Notes: generated by a model from the sequence alone, not told the origin. Counted from the first letter of the stretch, positions 17,294 to 25,469 are shown. The stretch is 64,000 bases of DNA from Hyphomicrobiales bacterium (GCA_900472485.1 UCII01000016.1:46297-110296), one strand, 5' to 3'. Program-made: numbers and translations.

Positions 17294-18421
17294 TCAATAG
17301 ATGACAACACCCCTGACACTCTTTCCCGAATGCATGAGCTCAAAACCCTTGTTGATGTCTTCGAGCGGCATGGTGTGGGTGATCATCGGATCGATCTGGA
17401 TCTTGCCTTCCATGTACCAGTCGACGATCTTCGGAACATCGGTGCGGCCGCGGGCGCCGCCGAAGGCCGTGCCCATCCAGCTACGGCCGGTGACGAGCTG
17501 GAACGGACGCGTCGAAATCTCCTGGCCGGCGCCGGCAACGCCGATGACCACCGACTTGCCCCAGCCGCGATGGCTGGCCTCCAGCGCCTGGCGCATCACC
17601 TTGGTGTTGCCGGTGCAGTCGAAGGTGTAGTCGGCCCCGCCGATCTGGTCGGCGCCGCGCTTCGTCATGTTGACGAGGTAGGGCACGATGTCGTCGCCCA
17701 CCTCCTTCGGATTGACGAAATGCGTCATGCCGAAGCGTTCGCCCCAGGCCTTCTTGTCATTGTTGAGATCGACGCCGATGATCATGTCGGCGCCGGCAAG
17801 CTTCAAGCCCTGGATGACGTTCAAACCGATGCCGCCGAGGCCGAAGACAACAGCGGTTGCGCCCATCTCCACCTTGGCGGTATTGATGACGGCGCCGATG
17901 CCGGTGGTGACACCGCAGCCGATGTAGCAGATCTTGTCGAAGGGGGCGTCGGGATTGACCTTGGCGACGGCGATCTCCGGCAGCACGGTGTAATTGGCGA
18001 AGGTCGAGCAGCCCATATAGTGATGGATCTTGTCCTTGCCGATCGAAAAGCGCGAGGTGCCGTCCGGCATCAGGCCCTGGCCCTGGGTCGAGCGAATCGC
18101 GGTGCACAGATTGGTCTTGCGCGAAAGGCAGGAGGGGCATTCGCGGCATTCGGGGGTGTAGAGCGGAATGACATGATCGCCCTTCCTGACCGAAGTCACG
18201 CCCGGACCGACATCGACGACGATGCCGGCGCCTTCATGGCCGAGGATTGCCGGAAACAGGCCTTCCGGATCGGCGCCTGAGAGCGTGAAATCGTCGGTGT
18301 GGCAGATGCCGGTTGCCTTGACCTCGACCAGCACTTCGCCGGCCCTCGGGCCTTCGAGCTGAACGGTCATGACTTCCAGCGGTTTACCGGCGGCAATGGC
18401 GACGGCGGCGCGTACGTCCAT
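17294..18421 (-). CDS. adhC: S-(hydroxymethyl)glutathione dehydrogenase / class III alcohol dehydrogenase
   Basis: This 375-aa zinc enzyme oxidises S-hydroxymethylglutathione to S-formylglutathione with NAD. Catalytic zinc ligands appear in GICHTDD and GHEGAG, and the structural zinc set is CRECPSCLSRKTNLC. Class III marks include the active-site segment CTAIRSTQGQGLMPDGTSRF and the NAD fold GLGGIGLNVIQG. AAGGAAA precedes the ATG at 18421. It is the first gene of the operon with pntAB. With Gfa (23179-23751) it makes a glutathione route for formaldehyde. The S-formylglutathione hydrolase is not in the window. Confidence 0.95.
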   Translation of the reverse strand: MDVRAAVAIAAGKPLEVMTVQLEGPRAGEVLVEVKATGICHTDDFTLSGADPEGLFPAILGHEGAGIVVDVGPGVTSVRKGDHVIPLYTPECRECPSCLSRKTNLCTAIRSTQGQGLMPDGTSRFSIGKDKIHHYMGCSTFANYTVLPEIAVAKVNPDAPFDKICYIGCGVTTGIGAVINTAKVEMGATAVVFGLGGIGLNVIQGLKLAGADMIIGVDLNNDKKAWGERFGMTHFVNPKEVGDDIVPYLVNMTKRGADQIGGADYTFDCTGNTKVMRQALEASHRGWGKSVVIGVAGAGQEISTRPFQLVTGRSWMGTAFGGARGRTDVPKIVDWYMEGKIQIDPMITHTMPLEDINKGFELMHSGKSVRGVVIY

Positions 18422-18656
18422 TAGATTTCCTTTCGATGATTGCCAGAATTGCCGCGGTGCGGCCTTGATTGCGAGTGTCAGGTCGCGGAAGAATAAGGAG
18501 TGCGTCGGCTGAAGGTTCGCGGTCCGCAAATGGGCGAGCTTGGCCGCGCGGGTGTACCGCAAACGAGCGAGATTGCAGGCGAAAGCATTGACAGATCCTC
18601 CCGATGCGCGCTTACGGTTTTATCTCCGTCCTCCAGCCGCATGGATCTTCGTTAAC

Positions 18657-18688
18657 ATACTGATTAGAATTTGCATACTAAAAAGTAT
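18657..18688. promoter_or_regulatory. Paired TetR-type operator, region 2
   Basis: Two cores lie 18 bp apart: ATAC-TGATTA-GAAT (18657-18670) and ATAC-TAAAAA-GTAT (18675-18688). They lie about 240 bp upstream of adhC, in a 460-base stretch (18422-18881) that otherwise holds only the yceI terminator. They probably control adhC-pntAB. Confidence 0.75.
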
Positions 18689-18811
18689 CCGAAATAGTTG
18701 GAAATTTCACCCGGCCGCCATCCCCGGGTCGGGCGACTATGGAAGCTGCGAAGCGGCCGGTGAAGCGGCTATTTGTTCTGGGCAAAGCGTTTTCTGATGC
18801 GCCTATACAGA

Positions 18812-18845
18812 AAAGGTACCGTCGCGCGACAGCGACGGTACCTTT
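18812..18845 (-). terminator. Strong hairpin after yceI
   Basis: Perfect 14-bp stem with a 6-base loop (AAAGGTACCGTCGC on the left arm). On the - strand it follows the yceI stop (18882) by about 37 bases. The A/T-rich arm ends resemble an intrinsic terminator. It isolates this operon from the adhC promoter. Confidence 0.8.
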
Positions 18846-18881
18846 CTCGCGAAATGACCCTGCGGTCGGGATTGCGTTCAA

Positions 18882-19466
18882 TCAGCCTTGGTGCTCGCGA
18901 CCTTCCACCTGGATCACGAGATCGACGTCGTCACCGATCATCCCAAGTGCTGCCTTCATGCCGAAATCGCTCCGCTTGACCTTAGTTGTCGCGCTGAAGC
19001 CGACAACGTGGCTCTTGTCCCAGGGGTTCTGACCTTCCTTATTGAACTTGACATCCAGCGCAGTGGATTTCGTGACGCCCGCAATCGTTAGGTCGCCAGT
19101 AATTTGGCCCGTGGTATCGGAGGTCTTCTTGAACTCCTTGCCGACGAAGGTGATTTCCGGAAATTCCGTCGCATTGAACCAATCAGCACCCTGGATGTCG
19201 CCGTCGCGTTGCTTGTTGTTCGTCGAGATCGAACCGACCTTGACCTTGACATCAAGGCTGCTTCCCTCGGGCTTCGTGGCGTCGAAGTCGAAAGCGCCTG
19301 AGAATTCCTGCGCGACCCCAATCACTTTCGAGAAGCCCAGGTGGTCGATGTAAAACGCGATTCCTGAATGGACGGGGTCGATGTCGAACTTGGTGGCCCA
19401 AGCGGGCGACACTGCCTCGGCGAGCGACGTCATAGAAAGCAACAAAGCTGCAAGTCTATATTTCAT
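18882..19466 (-). CDS. YceI-family periplasmic protein
   Basis: This 194-aa protein has a signal peptide (cleavage near PAWA-TKFDID) followed by a YceI lipocalin-like barrel. Family marks are FDIDPVHSGIAFYIDHLGFSKV, the NATEFPEITFVGKEF-type segment and GDLTIAGVTKSTALDV. YceI proteins bind isoprenoid or other hydrophobic ligands in the periplasm. AGGAGG lies nine bases before the ATG at 19466; an ATG six bases earlier (19472) is too close. The gene lies 19 bases after the membrane-protein gene and is expressed with it. Confidence 0.88.
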   Translation of the reverse strand: MKYRLAALLLSMTSLAEAVSPAWATKFDIDPVHSGIAFYIDHLGFSKVIGVAQEFSGAFDFDATKPEGSSLDVKVKVGSISTNNKQRDGDIQGADWFNATEFPEITFVGKEFKKTSDTTGQITGDLTIAGVTKSTALDVKFNKEGQNPWDKSHVVGFSATTKVKRSDFGMKAALGMIGDDVDLVIQVEGREHQG

Positions 19467-19485
19467 TTTCATTCTCCTCCTCAGG

Positions 19486-20340
19486 TTAAGCTGGAAAACT
19501 CGATCCATAGTCCAGGAACGCGACAGCGACCGCCAACGCGGCCGGAAGCACAGCCAGGGCTACATGGACGAAAAGGCGCGGAAACTGCCGGGATACGCCA
19601 AGCATCCGGCAGATACCCTCCGAGAACACTGGCAGCACGACGCAGAGGCCGAGGATCGCAATGGCGACGGGATCGGCTTTGCGCGTGATCAACACCACGG
19701 TGAAAGCGACGGAAATCAGTCCACCCAACACGCCGATCGATGAGGCGCCGCCAAAGCGGAAAACGGGGTTGACGATGTGTACCAGGAGAATTCCCAGGCA
19801 ACCGGCTGCGAACATCAGACAGAGCTGAAACGAGGAGGACGATGCGCCGAGAAGGGCTATCGGCGCGAAGCCGAGCGCAAGCACGGCAACGACGCCGCCC
19901 CGCTTTACGTCATCCTCCGCGCGAGCCGACATCCCGCGCAGGATGAGCCACATTATAGCAACGCCCACCGTCGCAGCAGCCACCACTTCCCACGTCGCCA
20001 CTCCCAAACGAGGCAGACCGATATAAAATGCGGCTGCCACAGGCTGAAGAAAGGCAACAACGCGAACCGCGCGTTGGGCGGCGATCTCGACCGCAAACCC
20101 CACTGCCGTCCCGATAACAATCACGTAGAACAGCTTGTTGACCGCCCCGACAGGCGGAAACGCCGGCACCTTGTTGTAGACGAGCCAATAGGCTGCCAGC
20201 AATGCAGCAGGCATCAGGAGGTCGGTAGGGCGCATCAGGCCGCGCCAGCGCATCAGGCCCGACGCGAAAATGCCGACGAGCATCATGACGAGCAGGGACG
20301 CGGCCAACGCCTCCTGCGGAGAGTTGCCAAATCCAAGCAT
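19486..20340 (-). CDS. Multi-pass membrane protein of unknown function
   Basis: This 284-aa very hydrophobic protein has about eight predicted transmembrane helices and almost no long loops. One basic stretch, RGMSARAEDDVKRG, lies mid-protein. I do not recognise the family; it is not an MFS or ABC permease by visible motifs. It precedes yceI and lies downstream of the paired operators at 20532-20563. It may be a transporter or quinone/lipid-linked membrane protein of the catabolic regulon. Confidence 0.75.
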   Translation of the reverse strand: MLGFGNSPQEALAASLLVMMLVGIFASGLMRWRGLMRPTDLLMPAALLAAYWLVYNKVPAFPPVGAVNKLFYVIVIGTAVGFAVEIAAQRAVRVVAFLQPVAAAFYIGLPRLGVATWEVVAAATVGVAIMWLILRGMSARAEDDVKRGGVVAVLALGFAPIALLGASSSSFQLCLMFAAGCLGILLVHIVNPVFRFGGASSIGVLGGLISVAFTVVLITRKADPVAIAILGLCVVLPVFSEGICRMLGVSRQFPRLFVHVALAVLPAALAVAVAFLDYGSSFPA

Positions 20341-20531
20341 GCGACGTTTTCCGAATTGCGAAAATGTATCCTGCGGCGTCCGGCACGCCAGCGCGTGACA
20401 GCCGGCACCAAAGCAGCCAGCGCCCTAACGTCCGGGTTGCATGCTCCGACAGATCGCTGTCATTCTACTTTTGCTCATAGTCCCCCCAATAACCGCATGC
20501 TCCTCAACAGCGGTCGCCACTTTCAGTTTGG

Positions 20532-20563
20532 ATACCGAGTAGTTTTCACATACTAAATGGTTT
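20532..20563. promoter_or_regulatory. Paired TetR-type operator, region 3
   Basis: Cores ATAC-CGAGTA-GTTT (20532-20545) and ATAC-TAAATG-GTTT (20550-20563) are offset by 18 bp. A weaker third copy (ATGA-AAGCTA-GTCT) follows at 20568. They lie upstream of the membrane protein/yceI operon (start 20340) in the 402-base gap 20341-20742, where I see nothing else. Confidence 0.72.
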
Positions 20564-20735
20564 CCGAATGAAAGCTAGTCTCCGAATTTTTGGATGTCAA
20601 GCGCGCTATGGACGCAAAAGCGGGTGCTTTCCCCGCTGCATGGCGACTTCGGTGATCGATAGATTGTTGAGACGTTAACGGCGCGCGGGACGGCTGACGG
20701 TAAAGCCGTGCGTTTGTCATGCCGTGTGGCAGATG

Positions 20736-20760
20736 GTCCCGGTCAGGCCTTTACCGGGAC
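20736..20760. terminator. Hairpin at the tetR 3' end
   Basis: An 8-bp perfect inverted repeat (GTCCCGGT-N9-ACCGGGAC) overlaps the tetR stop codon. It may end transcription of doxX-tetR. The role is inferred from position only. Confidence 0.45.
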
Positions 20761-21360
20761 GCCGGATTTGGTTGCTCGCGACGACCGATACATGTCGTGC
20801 AAAACGACCCGGACCATGTCGCCAGGGGCTCCCTCCCTGAGGAAGCTCGAAATACCGCCATAGGTAAGTTCGAGAACGATACCGCCAATATAGAACGGGC
20901 TCGCGGGGGGCTGCATGACGAGATCCAACTTCTCGATAAGGATCTTGCCGACGCCCTCCCACTGATCCCGGAACAGCTTGATGTGGCGATCTCCGAGTGT
21001 GTGATCATGCTGTGCCATGCGCAGCAGCTCGATCGCCAGCATTCCCCACCGCCGGTCATCGCCGCGGTTGTTCGCCCAGGTCGCGAGAACGTCAATGAGC
21101 TCCATGGGATCATCACAGTTCCCGAGAAGTTCCGTCAACTGAACCACGTCGCCACCGGCATTGCCGGCAAGAAGCTGGAGGAAGATGTCTTCCTTATTGG
21201 CAAAGTTCGAGTAGAACGCGCCCTTCGAATAGCCGGCCTCCTCGGCGATCCGCTCAATCGAAGCCCCAGCGTAGCCGTACCGTGCCATGACCTCATAAGC
21301 GGACGCTAGAAGCTTCTCTTTCGTTCGAGCCTGACTTTGCTCACGTGTCAGCCGTGCCAT
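20743..21360 (-). CDS. TetR-family transcriptional regulator
   Basis: This 205-aa TetR-type regulator has its helix-turn-helix near residues 20-60 (KEKLLASAYEVMARYGYAGASIERIAEEAGYSKGAFYSNFANKEDIF). The C-terminal ligand domain is alpha-helical. The ATG at 21360 has GGGAA upstream; a TTG six bases earlier is in frame. It lies 50 bases after doxX and is probably co-transcribed from the operator at 21836-21867, so it should regulate itself. It is the only TetR gene in the window, and the paired 14-bp operators occur only around it, so it is the natural candidate repressor of block 1. Confidence 0.9.
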   Translation of the reverse strand: MARLTREQSQARTKEKLLASAYEVMARYGYAGASIERIAEEAGYSKGAFYSNFANKEDIFLQLLAGNAGGDVVQLTELLGNCDDPMELIDVLATWANNRGDDRRWGMLAIELLRMAQHDHTLGDRHIKLFRDQWEGVGKILIEKLDLVMQPPASPFYIGGIVLELTYGGISSFLREGAPGDMVRVVLHDMYRSSRATKSGVPVKA

Positions 21361-21416
21361 TCGCAATTCCCGTTCGTGCGTATCCAGACACCGAGGCGTA
21401 CCTCAAAATGCACCGG

Positions 21417-21767
21417 TTACACAAGAGCCGTCGAGAGACAAATGAGCCCCCAAAAGATCGGATATTCCGGCCCCATCTTCTGCCAACGCCAATTCAGGCC
21501 GTTGATTTTTGTAACCGCGTAGCCCGAACCGAACAGCACCAGGGCACCGACGACGGCCGCAATCCTGGGATAGACAGAAAAAATCAAACCCACGGCGGCA
21601 CACGCCTCTGCAACCATCGCAAGACCGACGAACAGCTTCGCTGGCTTGAAGCCAGCCGCGTCGAACGTTCCCTCTGCCTTCTCATAATGGAGGCCCTTGC
21701 CGATCAGGTGGGGGATAAACCAGACGCCGCAGAGAATGCGGAGCCAGTCGACCAAAACGAAATTCAT
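21417..21767 (-). CDS. DoxX-family membrane protein
   Basis: This 116-aa small membrane protein of the DoxX/DoxD-like family has four hydrophobic helices. Family features are LRILCGVWFIPHLIGKG at the start and AEACAAVGLIFSVYPRIAAVVGALVLFGSG in the middle. GGAGGAG precedes the start. It is divergent from the dehydrogenase gene at 21907, with the paired operators between them, and upstream of tetR. Function in this pathway is unknown. Confidence 0.82.
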   Translation of the reverse strand: MNFVLVDWLRILCGVWFIPHLIGKGLHYEKAEGTFDAAGFKPAKLFVGLAMVAEACAAVGLIFSVYPRIAAVVGALVLFGSGYAVTKINGLNWRWQKMGPEYPIFWGLICLSTALV

Positions 21768-21835
21768 TTCTCCTCCTTCACACCGGCCTCTGCCGGGTCG
21801 GCGAGGATAGTTGCATTCCTCGCTTGCCTTTTAAG

Positions 21836-21867
21836 ATACTAAACGGTATTCACAGTCCATATAGTAT
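21836..21867. promoter_or_regulatory. Paired TetR-type operator, region 4
   Basis: ATAC-TAAACG-GTAT (21836-21849) is a near-ideal core. A half-degenerate core AGTC-CATATA-GTAT (21854-21867) follows at 18 bp. They lie between divergent doxX-tetR (start 21767) and the dehydrogenase-gfa pair (start 21907), where one bound site could control both directions. Confidence 0.75.
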
Positions 21868-21906
21868 GTCAATACGGGGCAATCTTCGAGTTTGGGAGGA
21901 ATACCG

Positions 21907-23013
21907 ATGGAAATGATGCGTGCCGCGCGGCTCCACGCCGTGGGTCAGCCGATGAGCATTGACGAGGTCGAACGTCCAAAGGCCACCGGGAGCGATGTAA
22001 TCGTCCGCGTAAAAGCCTGCGGAATGGTTCCGAACCTGGCGAATGTTCTGGCTAACTGGGAGACCTGGTATCCGCAAATGCCGCTGCCGCCACGGCCTGC
22101 GATTCACGGTCTTGATCCGAGTGGTGTGGTTCACGAGGTCGGTCCCCAAGTTGTCAGCATCAAGCCGGGCGACAGGGTCTATGTGAATCCCGGGCGTTTC
22201 TGCGGAGCATGCCACCATTGTTCTTCCGGCAAACCGCAGGCCTGCGAATATTGGACGCTTGGCGGGTACTTCGGCTACAACCCCAAAAGCATGGACATGT
22301 TCGCCCGCTATCCTTACGGGGGCTTCGGCGAATTCATGCTGGCCCCGCAGGCGCAGGTCGTCAAAATCCCCGACAACATGACCTTCGTCCAAGGTTCCCG
22401 CATGGGCTATCTCGGTACGTCCTACGCCGCCCTCAAGAAGTGCGGACCGCTGATGGGCAAGACGCTAATCATTAACGGCGCAACCGGAACACTGGGTTTG
22501 GGTGCCACACTGTTCGCGTTGGCGATGGGTGTTGCCAGGATTTATGCCGTGGCCAGGGGCGAGGCGCTGCTTGAACGGCTGAAAGCGATCGCGCCGGATC
22601 GCATCGTCACCTTCTCGAACGTGAAGGGATCATCGGGAGCATTCGTCAAGGAGCAGACGAACGGGAGCGGAGTGGACTTGATGCTCGATACGCTCGGCGC
22701 CAAGGCGCCGCTCGACTCCATGCTGGACGCCATGGGCGGCGTCAAACGGGGCGGCCGCATCATCAACATCGGTGGCACATCGGGCGCTTTGCCTGTCGAC
22801 GTCAAATGGTGGATGGACGAGCAGATGGAATTGATCGGCTCGGTATGGTTCACGGCCGCGGAAGGCATGGAGATCGCGGCGATGGTCGAAGCAGGGATCA
22901 TCGACATGTCGGTCATGTCGCCGATGGTGTGGCCGCTGGAGAAGATCAATGACGCCATTTCTGGCGTCGGGAAGGACGAAGGCGGATTCACCTATTACGC
23001 CGTCGAACTGTAA
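21907..23013 (+). CDS. Medium-chain dehydrogenase/reductase (MDR), atypical zinc site
   Basis: This 368-aa MDR protein has the structural-zinc lobe CGACHHCSSGKPQAC (about residues 99-113) and a nucleotide-binding segment NGATGTLGLGATLFA. The catalytic-zinc residues seem lost: the usual CGxCHTD reads CGMVPNL and the usual GHE reads GLD. It may therefore act as a zinc-free reductase or on an unusual substrate. GGAGG lies seven bases before the ATG at 21907. It is probably co-transcribed with gfa under the operator at 21836-21867. The substrate is unknown; an aromatic aldehyde or alcohol is possible. Confidence 0.85.
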   Translation: MEMMRAARLHAVGQPMSIDEVERPKATGSDVIVRVKACGMVPNLANVLANWETWYPQMPLPPRPAIHGLDPSGVVHEVGPQVVSIKPGDRVYVNPGRFCGACHHCSSGKPQACEYWTLGGYFGYNPKSMDMFARYPYGGFGEFMLAPQAQVVKIPDNMTFVQGSRMGYLGTSYAALKKCGPLMGKTLIINGATGTLGLGATLFALAMGVARIYAVARGEALLERLKAIAPDRIVTFSNVKGSSGAFVKEQTNGSGVDLMLDTLGAKAPLDSMLDAMGGVKRGGRIINIGGTSGALPVDVKWWMDEQMELIGSVWFTAAEGMEIAAMVEAGIIDMSVMSPMVWPLEKINDAISGVGKDEGGFTYYAVEL

Positions 23014-23178
23014 CGGAGTTCCAATTGGCCCACACCTGGCGGATCACTGTCGAGCGGCTCGAGGAATGCCCCTTCGGCCGCCCATTTGAGGTGGCATGCG
23101 GAGCGACTGGATCGTTAATCGGCTACCTGCCGTTCTGAAGGCCGGGCGTGGTGTCCGGCCAAATAGGAGGAAGATGCA

Positions 23179-23751
23179 ATGGCAAATGTCGGCATACACC
23201 CCCATGTCGATGGGGGATTGAGGACGGGAGGTGCCCCGTTCGCCGGAGGCACTCTCGTTTGCGAGTGCACCACGAACCCGGTCAAGGTGAAGATCAAAGG
23301 CGATATCGCCCATAATCATGCCTGCGGCTGCACCAAATGCTGGAAGCCGGTGGGCGCAAATTTCTCCATCGTTGCGGTAGCGCCCACGGAAGCCGTGGAA
23401 GTCGTTGAGAACGGCGATAAGCTCGTGGTCGTCGATGCAAATGCCCTGATCCAGCGACATGCCTGCAAGGAGTGCGGTGTTCATATGTACGGGCCGGTGG
23501 AGCGGGATCATCCGTTCAAGGGTTTGTCCTTCGTCCACCCCGAGCGTTTCGAAGAAGAAGGATGGGCGGAACCCGGCTTTGCCGCGTTCGTATCCTCAAT
23601 CATCGAGGCAGGGTATGCCCCTTCGAAGATGGACGCAATTCGTGAACGTCTAACCGAGCTGGGCCTTGCACCCTACGACTGCCTCTCACCGGGCCTGATG
23701 GACTACATCGCCACGTGGACGGCAAAGAAGAACGGCGTTCTGACCGTTTAG
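23179..23751 (+). CDS. gfa: S-(hydroxymethyl)glutathione synthase (glutathione-dependent formaldehyde-activating enzyme)
   Basis: This 190-aa GFA/CENP-V-type zinc protein promotes the joining of formaldehyde and glutathione. Zinc cysteines are in CECTTNP, ACGCTKCWKP and RHACKECGVHMYG. AGGAGG lies eight bases before the ATG at 23179. It follows the MDR gene by 165 bases. That gap holds a short dyad (GGCCGG...CCGGCC) and what looks like a degenerate coding remnant. A strong terminator follows at 23761. Its product is the substrate of AdhC at 17294-18421, so both genes serve formaldehyde removal. Confidence 0.9.
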   Translation: MANVGIHPHVDGGLRTGGAPFAGGTLVCECTTNPVKVKIKGDIAHNHACGCTKCWKPVGANFSIVAVAPTEAVEVVENGDKLVVVDANALIQRHACKECGVHMYGPVERDHPFKGLSFVHPERFEEEGWAEPGFAAFVSSIIEAGYAPSKMDAIRERLTELGLAPYDCLSPGLMDYIATWTAKKNGVLTV

Positions 23752-23760
23752 ACCTGCAAA

Positions 23761-23782
23761 GAGCCGGACGAACGTCCGGCTC
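23761..23782 (+). terminator. Hairpin after gfa
   Basis: Perfect 10-bp stem, GAGCCGGACG-AA-CGTCCGGCTC, nine bases after the gfa stop. The tight loop and position fit an intrinsic terminator, though the T-run is weak. Confidence 0.75.
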
Positions 23783-23978
23783 GAATTCTCCGTACTGAAA
23801 AGGCTGTCCGCCATGGTTTCGGTTCACTAGCGCAGGCGGACTGATTGGCCCTCGCATCGTCTGTCAGAAGGCGATTTGGGCGCAGGCGACCAGCAAGCAA
23901 TCCTCCGAGTTCCAAACGGCTCCCCGAGGATGAATCGCGACGGCGCATTTAATTCAGTGCATTTTCGTCTTGCTTGAC

Positions 23979-24010
23979 ATACCAATAGGTTTTTCGATAC
24001 CAACTAGTAT
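23979..24010. promoter_or_regulatory. Paired TetR-type operator, region 5
   Basis: ATAC-CAATAG-GTTT (23979-23992) and ATAC-CAACTA-GTAT (23997-24010) are offset by 18 bp, about 80 bp upstream of the O-demethylase gene. The surrounding gap (23752-24089) otherwise holds only the gfa terminator. Confidence 0.75.
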
Positions 24011-24089
24011 GTGTTCTTGATCTCAACCGTTAAGCAACCAACGGACTGAGGCCACACTGGAGGATGTCGCAAGCTAAGGGAGCAGTATC

Positions 24090-25469
24090 ATGGCTGCAGG
24101 TGGAGGAGCCCCGAGGAGCCTCGAAACATTGATCAACGAAGCGGGCGGAGCGGTGAAGCTGCTGCGCGGGTCGAATATCGGCCCCTATGTCTTTCCGGGC
24201 ATACCTCCGGAATTCACCAACTGGCGCGACGAGGTGCAGTCCTGGAAGGATAGCGTCGCGCTTCTGGAGCAATCCTATCACATGACCGAACTGCATTTGC
24301 GCGGGCCGGAAGTGATCCCCTTCCTGTCGCAGTTCGCGCTCAACAAGTTCGATCCATTTCAGGTGCGCCGCGCCAAGCAGATCGTCCTTACCGGTCATGA
24401 CGGCAATTACATCGCCGACGCGATCCTGTTCCGCGAGGAGGAGGAGTTCTTCCGCGTCGTCGGCGCGCCGTTTGCGAGCGATTGGCTGCTCTACAATGCC
24501 CAAAGCACATCTTTGAACGTGACTGCCGAGAAGAATGACAACTGGTCGGTCCGCCAAGCGCCGCGCGATGTGTTCCGGCTCCAGATCCAGGGGCCACAGG
24601 CATTGGCTCTTATGCAGGACGTGACGGGCAACACGCTGCCGGACATCAAGTTCTTCTTCATCGGCGAGTTCCGGATCGCCGGCAAAAACGTGCGGGCGTT
24701 GCGGCATGGTATGGCGGGCGCGCCGGGCTTCGAACTCTATGGCAAATGGGACGACCAGCAGGCTGTGCGGGAAGCGCTGGAAAGAACAGGCGAGAAATAT
24801 GGAATGCGCAAGATCGGCGCGCTTGCCTACTCCACGACGGCCCAGGAATCCGGCTGGATGCCCATGCCGCTGCCGGCGATCTATCACAGCGCCGAAATGA
24901 AGCCTTATCGCGAATGGCTCAACAACTACTATCTGGAATCGATCGCGTCGCTCGGTGGCAGTCACGTCTCCGACCGCATCGAGGACTATTATGTCGACCC
25001 CATCGAAGTGGGTTATGGCGGCCTCATCGATTGGAACCGCGACTTCGTGGGCCGGGATGCGCTCAAGGATCGGGCAGCCAACCAGAGGCGCACGAAGGTG
25101 ACGCTCGTCTGGAACGACGATGACGTTGCCGCGACGATCAAGGCTTCGCTCTTCGACCACGAAAAGCCTGGCCGCTTCATGGCTCTTCCCACACCCATGT
25201 ATGCCACATTCGAATCCGACGCTGTTCTAAGCAACGGCAAGCTCGCGGGCGTCTCGCAATGGTCGGCCTATTCGGCGAATGCAAAGCGCTTCATTTCGCT
25301 TGCGCTTGTCAATCTTGAAGACGCCACCCCCGGCACGGAACTCACGCTCCTCTGGGGCGAGCCGAATACACGCCGGCGCACGGTGGACCGCCATGAGTTG
25401 CGCGAAATCCGCGTGAAAGTGGCGCCAGCGCCGTATTTCGACAAAGTCATCAAGACGGGCCGGCAATAA
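24090..25469 (+). CDS. Tetrahydrofolate-dependent aromatic O-demethylase (LigM/DesA-like, GcvT fold)
   Basis: This 459-aa GcvT-fold protein resembles LigM and DesA, which move the methyl of vanillate, 3-O-methylgallate or syringate to tetrahydrofolate. Shared segments with remembered LigM are SNIGPYVFPGIPPEFTNWRDE, FRLQIQGPQAL, LRHGMAGAPGFELYG, ESGWMPMPLPAIY, YREWLNNYYLES, GGSHVSDRIEDYYVDP and KVTLVWNDDD. Its length is close to LigM. It stands alone behind the paired operators at 23979-24010. No metF or ligH partner for methyl-THF is nearby. Which methoxy-aromatic it uses is not readable from sequence. Confidence 0.85.
   Translation: MAAGGGAPRSLETLINEAGGAVKLLRGSNIGPYVFPGIPPEFTNWRDEVQSWKDSVALLEQSYHMTELHLRGPEVIPFLSQFALNKFDPFQVRRAKQIVLTGHDGNYIADAILFREEEEFFRVVGAPFASDWLLYNAQSTSLNVTAEKNDNWSVRQAPRDVFRLQIQGPQALALMQDVTGNTLPDIKFFFIGEFRIAGKNVRALRHGMAGAPGFELYGKWDDQQAVREALERTGEKYGMRKIGALAYSTTAQESGWMPMPLPAIYHSAEMKPYREWLNNYYLESIASLGGSHVSDRIEDYYVDPIEVGYGGLIDWNRDFVGRDALKDRAANQRRTKVTLVWNDDDVAATIKASLFDHEKPGRFMALPTPMYATFESDAVLSNGKLAGVSQWSAYSANAKRFISLALVNLEDATPGTELTLLWGEPNTRRRTVDRHELREIRVKVAPAPYFDKVIKTGRQ

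Noticed and set aside
24030..25160. A 376-codon - strand frame opposite the O-demethylase gene
   Set aside because: It is a shadow of the GcvT-fold gene with no motif of its own.
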